A DNA stretch of 64,000 nt from Escallonia rubra (lineage: Eukaryota; Streptophyta; Magnoliopsida; Escalloniales; Escalloniaceae), in the NCBI GenBank assembly GCA_033065855.1, contig JAVXUO010000074.1, forward strand, positions 32,825 to 96,824. Reading direction: 5' to 3'. Position 1 is the stretch's first letter. Every line of letters begins with the position of its first letter. Positions 33,180 through 45,326 of this stretch are shown here, piece after piece. The translations under genes and the position numbers were made by a program. The notes under the pieces were generated by a model. That model saw only the letters and a list, made by a program, of their open reading frames with translations. It ran no database searches and was not told the DNA's origin.

Positions 33180-36100
33180 CAAACTATATTTAAATTGAAT
33201 ACCCTAATTAAAGCATAAAGGGCAATAGCGAAATCAACCGAACCCTAAATTGAATCAATAGAATCCCCTAATTGAACTCTAAATTGAAGTAATTGAAACC
33301 TAATTAAACCCTAAATTGAATGCCCTAATCGAAACGAACCCTAAATCAAACTAATTGAACCCTAATCCAGCTGCCACCTAAATTGAACTAATTGAACCCT
33401 AAATTGAATGCCCCAAATCAACCGAACCCTAAATTGAATCAATGGAACCCCCTAATTGAACCCTAAATTGATGTAATTGAACGCTAATTAAACCCTAAAC
33501 TAAATGCCCTAATCGAACCGAACCCTAAATTAAACTAATTGAACCTTAAATTGAATACCCTAATCCAACTTAAACCTAAATTGAACTAATTGAATGCCCC
33601 AAATCAACCGAACCCTAAATTGAATCAATGGAACCCCTTAATTGAACCCTAAATTGATGCAATTGAACTCTAATTAAACCCTAAATTGAATGCCCTAATC
33701 GAACCGAACCGTATATTAAACTAATTGAACCCTAAATTGAATACCTTAATCCAACTGAAACCTAAATTAAACTAATTGAACCCTAAATTGAATGCCCCAA
33801 ATCAACCGAACCCTAAATTGAATCAATGGAACTTCCTAATTGAACCCTAAATTGATTCAATTGTACCCTAATTAAACCCTAAATTGAATGCCCTAATCGA
33901 ACCGAACCCTAAATTAAACTAATTGAACCCTAAATTTAATATCCTAATCCAGCTGAAACCTAAATTGAACTAATTGAACCCTAAATTAAATGCCCCAAAT
34001 CAACCGAACCCTAAATTGAATCAATGGAACCCCCTAATTAAACCCTAAATTGATGTAATTGAACTATAATTAAACCTTAAACTGAATGCCCTAATCGAAC
34101 CGAACCCTAAATTAAACTAATTGAACCCTAAATTGAATACCCTAATCCAGCTGAAACCTAAATTGAACTAATTGAACCCTAAATTGAATGCCCAAAATCA
34201 ACCGAACCCTAAATTGAATCAATGGATCCCCCTAATTGAACCCTAAATTGATGTAATTGAACTCTAATTAAACCCTAACTTGAATGCCTTAATCGAACCG
34301 AACCCTAAATTAAACTAATTGAACCCTAAATTGAATACCCTAATCCAACTGAAACCTAAATTTAACTAATTGAACCATAAATTGAATGTCCCAAATCAAC
34401 CGAACCCTAAATTGAATCAATGGAACCCCCTAATTGAACCCTAAATTGATGCAGTTGAACTCTAATTAAACCCTAAATTGAATGCTCTGATCGAACTGAA
34501 CCCGAAATTAAACTAATTGAACCCTAAATTGAATACCTTAATCCAACTGAAACCTAAATTAAACTAATTGAACCCTAAATTGAATGCCCCAAATCAACTG
34601 AACCCTAAATTGAATCAATGGAACACCCTAATTAAACCCTAAATTGATGCAATTGAACTCTAATTAAGCCCTAAATTGAATGCCCTAATCGAACCGAACC
34701 CTAAATTAATCTAATTGAACCCTAAATTGAATATCCTAATCCAGCTGAAACCTAAATTGAACTAATTGAACCCTAAATTGAATGCCCCAAATCAACCAAA
34801 CCCTAAGTTGAATCAGTGGAACCCCCTAATTGAACCCTAAATTGATGTAATTGAACTATAATTAAACCTTAAACTGAATGCCCTAATCGAACTGAACCCT
34901 AAATTAAACTAATTCAACCCTAAATTGAATACCCTAATCCAACTGAAACCTAAATTGAACTAATTGAACCTTAAATTGAATGCCCAAAATCAACCGAACC
35001 CTAAATTGAATCAATGGAACGCCCTAATTGAACCCTAAATTGATGTAATTGAACTCTAATTAAACCCTAAATTGAATGCCCTAATCGAACCGAACCCTAA
35101 ATTAAACTGATTGAACCCTAAATTGAATACCCTAATCCAACTGAAACCGAAATTGAACTAATTGAACCATAAATTGAATGCCCCAAATCATCCGAACCCT
35201 AAATTGGATCAATGGAACCCCCTAATTGAACCCTAAATTGATGTAATTGAACTCTAATTAAACCCTAAATTGAATGCCCTAATCGAACCGAGCCCTAAAT
35301 TAAACTAATTGAAGCCTAAATTGAATACCCTAATCCAACTGAATCCTAAAGTGAACTAATGGATCCCTAAATTGAATGCCCCAAATCAACCGAACCCTAA
35401 ATTGAATCAATGGAATAATTGAACCCTAAATTGATGTAATTGAACTCTAATTAAACCCTAAACTAAATGCCCTATTCAAACCGAACCCTAAATTAAACTA
35501 ATTGAACCCTAAATTGAATATCCTAATCGAACTAAAACCTAAATTGAACTAATTGAACCCTAAATTGAATGCCTCAAATGAACCGAACCCTAAATTGAAT
35601 CAATGGAACCCCCTAATTGAACCCTAAATTGATGTAATTGAACTCTAATTAAACCCTAAGTTGAATGCCCTAATCGAACCGAGCCCTAAATTAAACTAAT
35701 TGAACCCTAAATTGAATATCCTAATCCAGCTGAAACCTAAATTGAACTAATTGAACCCTAAATTGAATGCCCCAAATCAACCAAACCCTAAATTAAATCA
35801 ATGGAACCCCCTAATTGAACCCTAAATTGATGTAATTGAACTATAATTAAACCTTAAACTGAATGCCCTAATCGAACCGAACCCTAAATTAAACTAATTG
35901 AACCCTAAATTGAATACCCTAATCCAACTGAAACCTAAATTGAACTAATTAAACCCTAAATTGAATGCCCAAAATCAACCGAACCCTAAATTGAATCAAT
36001 GGAACCCCCTAATTGAACCCTAAATTGATGTAATTGAACTCTAATTAAACCCTAAATTGAATGCCCTAATCGAACCGAACCCTAAATTAAACTAATTGAA

Positions 36101-36745
36101 CCCTAAATTGAATACCCGAATCTAATTGACACCTAACTTTAACTAATTGAACCCTAAATTGAATGCCCCAAATCAACCGAACCCTAAATTGAATCAATGG
36201 AACCCCCTAATTGAACCCTAAATTGATGTAATTGAACTCTAATGAAACCCTAAATTGAATGCCCTAATCGAACCGAGCCCTAAATTAAACTAATTGAACC
36301 CTAAATTGAATACCCTAATCCAACTGAAACCTAAATTGAACTAATTGAACCCTAAATTGAATGCCCCAAATCAACCGAACCCTAAATTGAATCAATGGAA
36401 CCCCCTAATTGAACCCTAAATTGATGTAATTGAACTCTAATTAAACCCTAAACTAAATGCCCTATTCAAACCGAACCCTAAATTAAACTAATTGAACCCT
36501 AAATTGAATATCCTAATCCAACTAAAACCTAAATTGAACTAATTGAACCCTAAATTGAATGCCCCAAATCAACCGAACTCTAAATTGAATCAATGGAACC
36601 CCCTAATTGAACCCTAAATTGATGTAATTGAACTCTAATTAAACCCTAAATTGAATGCCCTAATCGAACCGAACCCTAAATTAAACTGATTGAACCCTAA
36701 ATTGAATACCTAATATAATCGAACCCTAAATTGAAATAATTTAAG
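33180..36745. repeat. CCCTAAA-rich higher-order tandem array
   Basis: Built of short AATTGAACCCTAAATTGA-like modules arranged in a higher-order unit of about 195-200 bp, about 18 units. One landmark, ATCAACCGAACCCTAAATTG, recurs near 33235, 33417, 33600, 33799, 33997, 34197, 34395, and so on to 36566. Nearly every module has CCCTAAA, the plant telomere heptamer, and many have AAACCCTAA, the telobox. The array is not a telomere: heptamers are separated by TTGAA-type spacers. A shorter relative in inverse orientation is in CACTA 3 (48500-48966 and 50848-50935). Confidence 0.9.
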
Positions 36746-36779
36746 CGCATCGGAACAATTTTTTCCCATTTGAACCTTG

Positions 36780-36985
36780 ATTATTTGTTTGATAATTTTA
36801 GGTTGTTAGTTGTGCATTTGAGAATTGTGATTATTGATCGATGATTATTTTAGGTTGTTAATTGATGATTTTAGGTTATTAGCTGTGCATTTGAAGTAAT
36901 TGCGATTATTAATTGATGATTTTAGGTTGTTAATTGATAATTTTAGATTGTTAATTGTGCATTGAGCATTTGAGATATTGAGATT
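36780..36985. repeat. TTGATGATTTTAGGTTGTTA repeats
   Basis: Several imperfect copies of TTAATTGATGATTTTAGGTTG. Related to 19018-19140 in CACTA 1 and to 48400-48440 in CACTA 3. Confidence 0.65.
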
Positions 36986-37055
36986 ATTGAGGGAGAATGG
37001 GCCCAATTGGATTGAATGTGTGATTTTTGTTAATTTTTATTGCATTGAGCATATG

Positions 37056-37810
37056 AGAATTGAGAATTGAGATTGTTGACGGAGGACGGGACCTAATTGG
37101 ATTGAGATACCTGTTAGCTAGCGCAGACACGGACACCACGTCTGATAGACAATGTCCGACATTTAAAAAACAAATTAACATATGCCAATGTGTCTGGAGG
37201 TGCGTCTCGGTGGGCGTCAGACACGTGTCCAGAGGTGTCGAAAACGTGTCCAGAGGCATCGATCAGACACGAGTCGGTATGTGTCGCACACCTGTCCGGA
37301 GGTGTCAGACGCATGTCAGACACCATATCGACACCCTCTATGAGGTGTCAGAATTGAGGGTTTTGACGGAGGATGGGACCCAATTGGATTGAGATACCTG
37401 TTAGCTAGCGCAGACACGGACACCACGTCTGATCGACGGTGTCCGACATTTAAAACACAAATTAACGTATGCCGATGTGTCTGGAGGTGCGTGTCGGTGG
37501 GCGTCGGACACGTGTCTGGAGGCGTCGGACACGTGTCGGACACGTGTCCGGAGGCGTCGGACACGTATCGGACACCATATCGACACCCTATATGATGTGT
37601 CGGAATTGAGGTTGTTGACGGAGGATGTGACCCAATTGGATTGAGATACCTGTTAGCTAGCGCAGACACGGACACCACGTCTGATCGACGGTGTCCGACA
37701 TTTAAAAAACAAATTAATGTATGCCGATGTGTCTGGAGGTGCGTGTCGGTGGGCGTCGGACACGTGTCCAGAGGTGTCGGGCACGTGTCCAGAGGCGTCG
37801 GAGTGTCCAA
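37056..37810. repeat. Three copies of a 250-290-bp GTGTCGG/CACGTG-rich repeat
   Basis: Units start at about 37056, 37346 and 37605 with GTTGACGGAGGA and TGAGATACCTGTTAGCTAGC. Each ends in a run of GACACGTGTCCGGAGG-like palindromes. Antisense open frames (Pro/Thr/His-rich, up to 164 codons) are products of the repeat. Confidence 0.85.
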
Positions 37811-37955
37811 AACTACCCCTCATTAACATTAATTAGTCCTAACATAACCCAATTAAGCCTAATTAGCGCGAGTTAGAACTAATCAGCACTACTCGGTACC
37901 ATTAAAACCGTAATTTATCCTTAATTTTTACCGTCATCTACAATAGGTTCAGTCA

Positions 37956-38696
37956 ATGGATAGACCAGTGCCCTCCTGCTTGAAATTACTAGCCGAAGGC
38001 CCTAACAAACAAACATCCTGTTACGGAGGCTATATCATCAACGGGTTTAGGTTTAACGTAAAAGATGATGACCGAACAAAACAAACCCAAAACAGTGGAG
38101 TCTTGGTCAACGGCGACTGTTATGCCGAGAATTGCATGGACTTTTACGGAGAGCTAGATGAGATTGTTGAGCTAACATATCTGGGTTCCCAAAACCGCCT
38201 GGTAATGTTCAAGTGTACGTGGTTCGATGTCACATGCAGTAGAGGAATCCGTGTTAGCTCTCAAGGGATTGTAGATGTCAATGTCAAGTCAAGACTTGCA
38301 TCAGACGAGCCCTTTGTGTTTGCTAGTCAAGCTGTACAAGTCTTTTACGCGGAGGACGTCGCCAATCCCAAATCTCATTGGTATACAACTATCAAGTCCA
38401 AGAAATTGCCCGTGACATATGACAGTGAGCTAGACTCCTTTCAAGCCGACCAACCACGTGTCTTGTTCCCTGTTGAGGTCAACAACGAGGAGGACGATCT
38501 TCCTCTTCCAACAACACTTCTTGTGGGAGAAGAAGTCGTAGATGATGACGCGGAAGACGTGGAAAGTGTTGGAGATGATGTGACCGAGTCTACTGATGAA
38601 GAGGATGAATTAGAAGATGAAGAGGACGACGAGTCCCACGAAGAAGAGGGCGACGAGGAAAGTGATGAAGATGATTCGCAAACTGAAAATGATTGA
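37956..38696 (+). pseudogene. TNP2 transposase C-terminal remnant (DUF4216 domain)
   Basis: An open frame of 246 residues beginning after an acceptor-like TCTACAATAG (37945). It contains YGGYIINGFRFNVKD, TQNSGVLVNG (residues 44-53), FYGELDEIVEL, VMFKCTWFDV (83-92) and DEPFVFASQAVQVFYAEDV (117-135). That order is DUF4216, which lies C-terminal to the Transposase_21 catalytic domain in CACTA TNP2 proteins. Residues 195-246 are an Asp/Glu-rich tail. The catalytic domain that should precede it is absent; repeats occupy its place. The frame itself is undamaged, so a truncated protein could still be made if transcribed. The CACTA 3 copy has in-frame stops. Confidence 0.7.
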
Positions 38697-38860
38697 CTTG
38701 TAATGTTGTAACATCACGGGAAAAATGTAGTAACATTTTAGAACTTGGTGTTTATTGATGTGTTTTTGCACATCCGTTCATATATATATATATTGTGCCG
38801 ATGATGATTTATGCCTAAATTATTGTTTTTCACGTGTTAATGTCTTTGTATATAATCTAT

Positions 38861-40486
38861 ATGAAGTCAGATATGGATAGGATACGGGCTATTCGTGGCC
38901 GGGCTGGACGCCGAGCTGCTTCCTCCCCGGTGGGTCCCACCTCGTCATTGCCTACTGATGACGAGGCACAAAGTGATCACGTACATCAGATGGGACTCCA
39001 GCCCCAGCCCCAGCCATCGCCCCAGCCCGACGCAGATTCATCCCACACGCGCGTGCATTCTCCATCTTCCGTGGGTTCTACCTCAGGTATAGTTGATAAC
39101 GGTGTTTAGTACATTTTCGCTAGCCTTATATTTAAAGTATATTTGAACTGTATTAATGTCTGTGTTTTGTAGGATCTCGACGAGGCCGTGGTCCGACACG
39201 CGGGGTACGCATCGACCCCCAGCGTAAACAGAGAGTTACGCTCACGCAGGAGGGCCTGTAAGTACTAAAAATATCACCTCATGCCTTAAATTTAAAATTT
39301 TGGGGTGTTAATTTATATTTGAACTGTATTAATTTATTTATTTACTTCTTTGGCAGGATCCTGGAGAATCTGGCGAGGACGAAGATCGGCGTTCTTGTGA
39401 AGGGCCGATTCTTCGAGCCACGCCTGTACTGGAAGGACTGGGATGCCGCTGCGAGGGAGGCCCTATGGGAGGAGTGGCTGGTACGGTGAAGTATTTTTTT
39501 CAGCGTTAGTAAATGTTTAATTACAGTTTGTTTTCTGGTCATAATTTGTGTTATTGAATGCCTTACAGGAGGGGTTTACGTTTGACACGCCTCAGCAGCA
39601 GGCACTGGGGCAGCAGGCCTTCTTTGCCTACATCGGCAAGAATTACCGCCGATGGCTCCACGACGCACGGGACCGGGCAAAGAAGCTGCTGCCCGAGGGT
39701 GCCCCGATGACGGAGATGACGAGATATCCCCCACATTGGATATCTCACCGTGTATGGGGGGAGATGATAGATCGGTGGGCTGCGGATCCAGGCTGGGACG
39801 CCAAGAGTAAGAGCGGGGCCGAGAACAGACAGAACAGAGATCCGACGCACACGGGGGGGTCGGTGCCACACGACATCGTCCGACACATGAACGCGGTCGA
39901 GCACCCGGATCTGGAGGAGGATGAGGTCATAGCTCTGACCTATAGTCAGACGCACGTGCGGAAGAAGGACAAGGACGAGGCGCACCGGGCGGGCGACTAT
40001 ATTTCAGATATTGCCCGGCGGATCGATGTGAGTCAATTTATTTAAGTTGTTAATGTTTTGTCTTTCTATCCTCAATGTACGTTTCGTTAATTAATGCCCT
40101 AACATATCGTTAAACCACTATTTTTGCAGGCCTCGTATGAACAGCTAAGGGGGTCCGAGCAGCAGTCCGGACAGCCATCAGCGTCCACTAGTACGGCTGC
40201 GAGTACTGGGGGGTTGAAGCGATGGCTGGATACGCCGGAGGTCGTGAATCGGCCGAAAGGCCGCATACGCGGCCTGCCTAGCACGACTGCTCGTGCCGTG
40301 ATAGGAGCGTCCTCACCCCCTGCTGCCCCTCCACAGACACCGGCTCCTCAGCGTCAGTTGGACGACGAGGAGATCCAGCGCATTGCTACAGTGGTGGTGA
40401 GGATGATCAGGGAGCAGGGCACTGCTGGACATGCCGAACCGGCCCCGAATCAACAGGATCCAGATCCGAGAGTCGGCGACCCCTGA
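38861..40486 (+). CDS. CACTA Transposase_24 / TNPA-like accessory protein (five exons)
   Basis: My exon model is 38861-39086, 39173-39257, 39357-39480, 39569-40027, 40130-40486. All junctions are GT/AG and the phases agree, giving 416 residues ending TGA. The core reads ILENLARTKIGVLVKGRFFE, LYWKDWDAAAREALWEEWL, then FFAYIGKNYRRWLHDARDRA, W..M.DRWA, SGAENRQNRDPTHTGGSVPH and EVIALTYSQTHVRKK. This is the layout of plant Ptta/En-Spm transposase family proteins (PF03004). Such proteins bind the subterminal repeats and assist TNP2. The N-terminal exon is Arg- and Pro/Gln-rich, and the C-terminus is Ala/Pro-rich with a short predicted helix. The start could instead be the Met four codons on (MDRIRAIRG). 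No stop or frameshift is seen, unlike in CACTA 3. Confidence 0.75.
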
Positions 40487-40744
40487 TGAGCCCCTTCCCG
40501 TGCCCGTTCCTAGCTTCCCCCCCTGCCCCCCGCGCCCGGCTTGTACTCTTCTCCCATCCCCTAACCGGTTGTATTCGGTTCCCGGCTTGTACATATGAGT
40601 CTTTTTTATATTAAATTTTTTTTATAATTAATTATATATATTTCTTTCTGTATTGATTATTGCGCGTTGTTGTTGAGAAATGAAAATTGTATTACAGGTC
40701 TGGGTAATTGAAAAATAAAAAAAAATTCAAAAAAAAATTGACTT

Positions 40745-41070
40745 TTGGCGACGGATTAAATCCGTCGCTAAATAAGCTTTTTAGTGATGGAATATTCTGT
40801 CGCTAAAAATTTATTCCGTCGCTAATTTTATAAAAAAGAAAATAAATTAAAATACTAAAAATATAATTAGCGACGGATAATCTGTCGCTAATTAAAAATA
40901 AATCCGTCGCAAAAAATTACATATTTAGCGACGGATTTCAAAATTCCATCGCTAAACTATTAGTGACGGGCTTTTATACGAGGGACTTTTTAGCGACGGT
41001 GAATCCGTCGCTAATTGTTTTAGCGACGGAATAAAGGCTTTTAGCGACGGATTTCCCCGTCGTTAAAAGC
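40745..41070. repeat. CACTA 2 right subterminal repeats
   Basis: Inverted pairs of TTAGCGACGGA and TCCGTCGCTAA at roughly 30-60-bp spacing, ending just inside the terminal CACTACAAGAAAAAAGGC (minus). Confidence 0.8.
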
Positions 41071-41089
41071 CTTTTTTCTTGTAGTGTAT

Positions 41090-43157
41090 ATGCCCGCGTT
41101 AACGTTGCCTTGTTCTCGGAGATTATAGAAATAATACGCATTGGGGTAGGCCATAGAGGAGTCTCTATTAACATGTATCTTTCACCTCCTTGACCGTCAT
41201 TGCCAATGCAATAAACTCGAACTCCATGGTCTAATGAGAAATCAAAGTTTGTTTCTTGGAACTCCAAGAAATAACACCTCCACCTATGGTATATATCCAA
41301 CCACTTGTGGACTTTGTTTCATCTGAGTCAGTGATCCAGTTTGCATCTGCGTACCCTTCCAAAATGGCAGGAAATTCCTTGTAAGTTAATGTATAGTCCA
41401 TTGTGCCCTTAAGATACTTAAGTACCCTAAACACCGTATTCCAATGGACTTGCTCGGGGTTATGAGTAAACCAATTCAAAGCACCGACTGCAAAAGGCAA
41501 TATCTGGTCGGATACATTGCATGACATACATCAAACTGCCAATAACACTAGAAAACTCTTGCTGAGAAACACATTTCCCTTCATTTGCCCTCAGCTTGAT
41601 ATAAGGGTCATAATAACCAGGGCACAATTTTCGTGATTAAATTTCTTTAAAATTTTCTCAATATAATGAGACCGTGACAAAGAAATAGAACCCGAGGATC
41701 TAATTATTTTCATTCCCAAAATAACATAGGCTTTCCCAATATCTTTCATATCAAACGAAGAAGATAGAAATGATTTGGTTTCAAACACAATATCCAAATC
41801 AGTACCAAAGATTAACATATCATCCACATACAAACATATGATCACACCACGTCCTTTATCAAACATAGAATGAACACATTTATCACATTCTTGTATTCTT
41901 GTATTCTAAATCTATGCGAAAGAATAACTTGGTAAAATCGTTCATGACATTGCTTAGGAGCTTGTTTTAGGCCATACAAAGATTTGATAAGCTTACGAAC
42001 CTTGATTTCTTGGCCCTTTAGTATAAAACCTTCTTGTTGTTCCATGTATAGCTCCTCATCTAAAACACCATTTAGAAAAACAGTCTTGACATCAATTTGG
42101 TGTTTAACAAGTTTGTTAATAAATAATAAAGCAAACAGTAATTTTATTGTGCTAAGTCTAGCTACCGGAGCATAGGTGTCGAAATAGTCAATCCATTCTT
42201 TTTCTTTAAACCCTTAGCTACAAGTCCTACTTAATATTTATCTACAGATCTGTCTGACTTAAGCTTTCGCTTAATGATCCACTTACAACCTATTGGTTTA
42301 AACCGTGGTAGTAAATCAATCAATACCCAAGTTTGGTTTGACATAATCGACTCCATTTCATCATTTATAGCTTCTTGCCATAAAGCCGAATCTCGAGAAG
42401 TTATAGATTCTTGATATGTAAGAGGGTCATGTTCTACGTTATACATATAAGAGTAATCACCTTCATTTCTATCTCCCTCAACTATAAATTGGTAGAAATC
42501 TGGCCATAGAATTTTTCTATCCTTGCTTCTTACTTTTCCTTAGTTCACCACCTTCTCCTAATTCGGGAGTAGGGTGAACTTGATCCTCATTAACTATGTC
42601 TTCTTATTCCCGTTTTCTAGAGAAAGAATTATGCATCTCTGTATTCCAAAATAATATTTTGGCTAACGGATTTCGTAGATTCCATGGTTAGGAGTCTATA
42701 AGCTTTGTTATGCTGAGCATAGCCTATGTAGACACATTCAATTGACTTTTACCCCAATTTGGGTCTTTTAAGATCGGTTAGCCTTACTAATGCGCTTCAC
42801 CCTCACACCTTAAGGTGTCCAAGAGAAGGTTTTCTCTTCTTCCACAACTCATAAGTTGTGACATTAGAGACTTTGTGGGGTACACGATTAAGTATATATG
42901 TAGAATTCGTGAGTGCTTCCCCCACAAATTCTTAGGCAAATCAGAAATAAGTAATAATATATTAACCATTTCTTGCAGGATCCTATTTTCTTGTCTCGGC
43001 TACACCATTCTTTTGTGGACTATAAGGAGCAGTAACTCAGTGAATGATACCCCAAGTTTCAAATAGATCATAAAAGGAAAGTATTCACCTCCTCTATCTG
43101 ATCATAAATTGACCGTAAAATTTTAATTTTACGATCTTGTTGATTCTCTACTTCCGC
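41090..43157 (-). pseudogene. Copia element A pol remnant (integrase, RT, RNase H)
   Basis: Reading leftward on the minus strand: integrase core pieces (AEVENQQDRKIK, an SDRGGEY-like stretch with frameshift, QEMVNILLLISDLPKNLW), reverse transcriptase start (ALWQEAINDEMESI, NQTWVLIDLLPRFKPIGCKW), [23 protein letters not shown], then CLYVDDMLIFGTD (the YVDD active site), and RNase H YADANWITDSDETKSTSGW and SWSSKKQTLISH. Several stops and frameshifts separate these blocks, so it is inactive. The domain order integrase-RT-RNase H is Copia. The frame is broken at 43157 by an LTR-like sequence, and gag, protease and the 5' LTR are not in the window. Confidence 0.85.
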
Positions 43158-45326
43158 TGTAACATCCCGGTAATCCGGAACGTTAGATATTCGCTCGATC
43201 ACTACACTAAAACAATATTACCCTCGTATCCAAGTGATCAGTCATCAGAGCAACTAAACCGTTAATAAAATCATACTCTCAACTGACTGTTATAAATCAA
43301 ATACCAAATCTAAGTCTAAAATTTTAAATAATACTATTCACCCACGCAGGGGTTCTAATGGAAAATACTAAGATCAAATCTCCTCTTACACTTGGCTCTA
43401 ATCCACACATGCAACCTCAACCTAATGTTGGTTATAACCTGCGGAAATGAAATCAAAGGAGAGTGAGCTTTCGAGAGTCCAATAAGGTCGATCAAGGATT
43501 GAAAAACAACCAAAAATGATTCATACAATTTTACATTTAAACCAAATAACAACTTTTAAAACGGCGAAACAGAACGATTCAAATGATTTTCTATATACAA
43601 TCAAATGATAATTTTAAAAGGATTTTCAAATAAAACCACATCATTTCAATATAAACGAAGGATGAGTATAACTCAATCCCTTAAATCAATAATCATTTCC
43701 AAACACTTCAGGTGCAATAATACAGAAACATGAAACATTGAACATGAGCAGTACATTATAGTAAAGTCACGCCGGCAGTGCTTGATACGCTTTACATATA
43801 CATATGTATATTGACTAGTCTATTTAGATACTAGTCTAACTCAACCAACAGACCATCATTATAACTCCCAAGGTTACTAACTCAAGTCAATATTCAAAGA
43901 ATTAAAAACAATTCAAATATTTTTACAATGATTAAATTAAATAAAATAGGATGAGAATAAAGAGTTTCAAACGATCGCTATAAGGTTCAAATTAGGGTTT
44001 CATGGAAAGTTTAAAAACATCTTTTATATCAAACATAAAATCGAATCGATGTAGTTCATATAGCTTTCATAATAAGACATTTGAAATCAGAACGATGAAG
44101 TAGGGTTTGTATAGAATTCCTTACATTGATCCAAGCTAATCATTGATACCAAACATCGATCAATAATCTCTGAATGAACCTAGATTGACAATTTATTTAT
44201 TAGAATACAATCTATGATACTATACTAATAACCTAATATCAGCTACCCATCACGTGCTCACTTTTAACTCCGAAATCGCTTAACTCAAAGCGCGTCTCGC
44301 ACGTATAATACCCATATGCAAAGCTACACGCAAATATATGAATCACGGCAAAGAGGGCTTACCGGATGTTGGACTCTCTTCGCCGCCAGTTTTTCCGTCG
44401 CCAGAATCTCTCTTGTTCTCTCTTCTCTCTGTCCATTATTTTCTTTCTTTTTTATTAGGTTGTAACTGATTATCAAATAAAAGTAAGGTTTAAATGTCCC
44501 CCTTAATTCCCTTCGTTTGTTCCTCTCTGATTTGCTTCCAAAAATAGAGAGTTGACTAAGCCTAAAAAATTCAGATTTTTTGTATTCATTTAATTTAATT
44601 ATGCTATAGTCCCAAAATACGTTTCACTAATTGCAACGTTGATTACATAAACGAAAATTTATTCTATTTCATTTGCTGCATTAATCCATAATGAATGCTT
44701 AATATAAATTAAAAATATATCTTGGGTATTTCGAAGCTTTGAGGAGTGTGACGAGTTTTCGGGTTAGGTTGGCCGTGGGTGGAACCCGCTTCGAATTTTG
44801 TCTTTCCGGGTAGAGAAATGGGTATGTTGTGAATAGTTATATTAGGTTTATAATATATTAGTATGGATAGTCTTCTGATAAGTGATCTGTCAACCTAGGT
44901 TAATTCTGAGGTTTTTGATCAAGAGCGTTTTAGCTTCAGCTCACTTGGATCGAGGTAAGGAATTTCTATCCGAAACCTAATTTCATCCATTTGTTCTCGT
45001 GAATATTTTTTGAATTGTTATCGAATTTCCTTTAAACTCTGTATAATTGTTATGAATTGCATCATTTGCCTTTAATACCCTATTTTGAGTTTTCACGTTT
45101 ATTGAAAATCTTATTCGATGCTCAGTACTTATTTCTCGTTGAGTGTCGATTTATTCATTGTAATATCGCTTATTGCATTCTGCATATTGACATGAGTTAG
45201 TGTATTGAGGAGTTATAAGGATGGTCTATATCGGGGTGATATAAGGATGGTCTTTTATTGTGGGGTGATGCTAGTACCTTAAGGGTCTAGCTAGTGTTCA
45301 TATGCATATGTAACCACGGTGTTATT
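43158..45326 (+). mobile_element. LTR-like unit starting TGTAACATCCCGG, type unknown
   Basis: Begins TGTAACATCCCGGTAATCC exactly where the Copia integrase frame stops, which is how a new LTR insertion looks. The interior is non-coding, with palindromes (TACATATACATATGTATA near 43795; TAGTCTATTTAGATACTAGT near 43820). CACTA 3 inserts at its right, so its far end and any coding part are not seen. Classification is open; the initial TGTAACA resembles LTR starts of several plant Gypsy lineages. Confidence 0.45.

Larger units (their letters stand above)
31628..41086 (+). mobile_element. CACTA transposon 2 (9.5 kb)
   Basis: Left end TACTACAAGAAAAGACG (first base C to T), right end GCCTTTTTTCTTGTAGTG. 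TAT flanks both ends (31625-31627, 41087-41089). Subterminal TTAGCGACGGA/TCCGTCGCTAA inverted pairs lie at 31660-31945 and 40745-41070. Interior in order: 22-bp minisatellite, an unassigned stretch, a 3.5-kb repeat array, three copies of a 250-290-bp repeat, a DUF4216 frame (TNP2 C-terminus) and a five-exon Transposase_24-like gene. The catalytic part of TNP2 is not present, so the element is probably not autonomous. It interrupts Copia element A within the RNase H codons. Confidence 0.9.

Noticed and set aside
33180-36745. Array with regular spacing, considered as CRISPR or telomere
   Set aside because: Modules are contiguous and vary in both unit and spacer, the genome is plant, and CCCTAAA heptamers are not directly tandem. 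It is a transposon-internal higher-order repeat.
37316-37810. 164-codon minus-strand frame rich in Pro, Thr and His
   Set aside because: It repeats with the 250-bp unit, has no matching domain and is explained by the threefold repeat.
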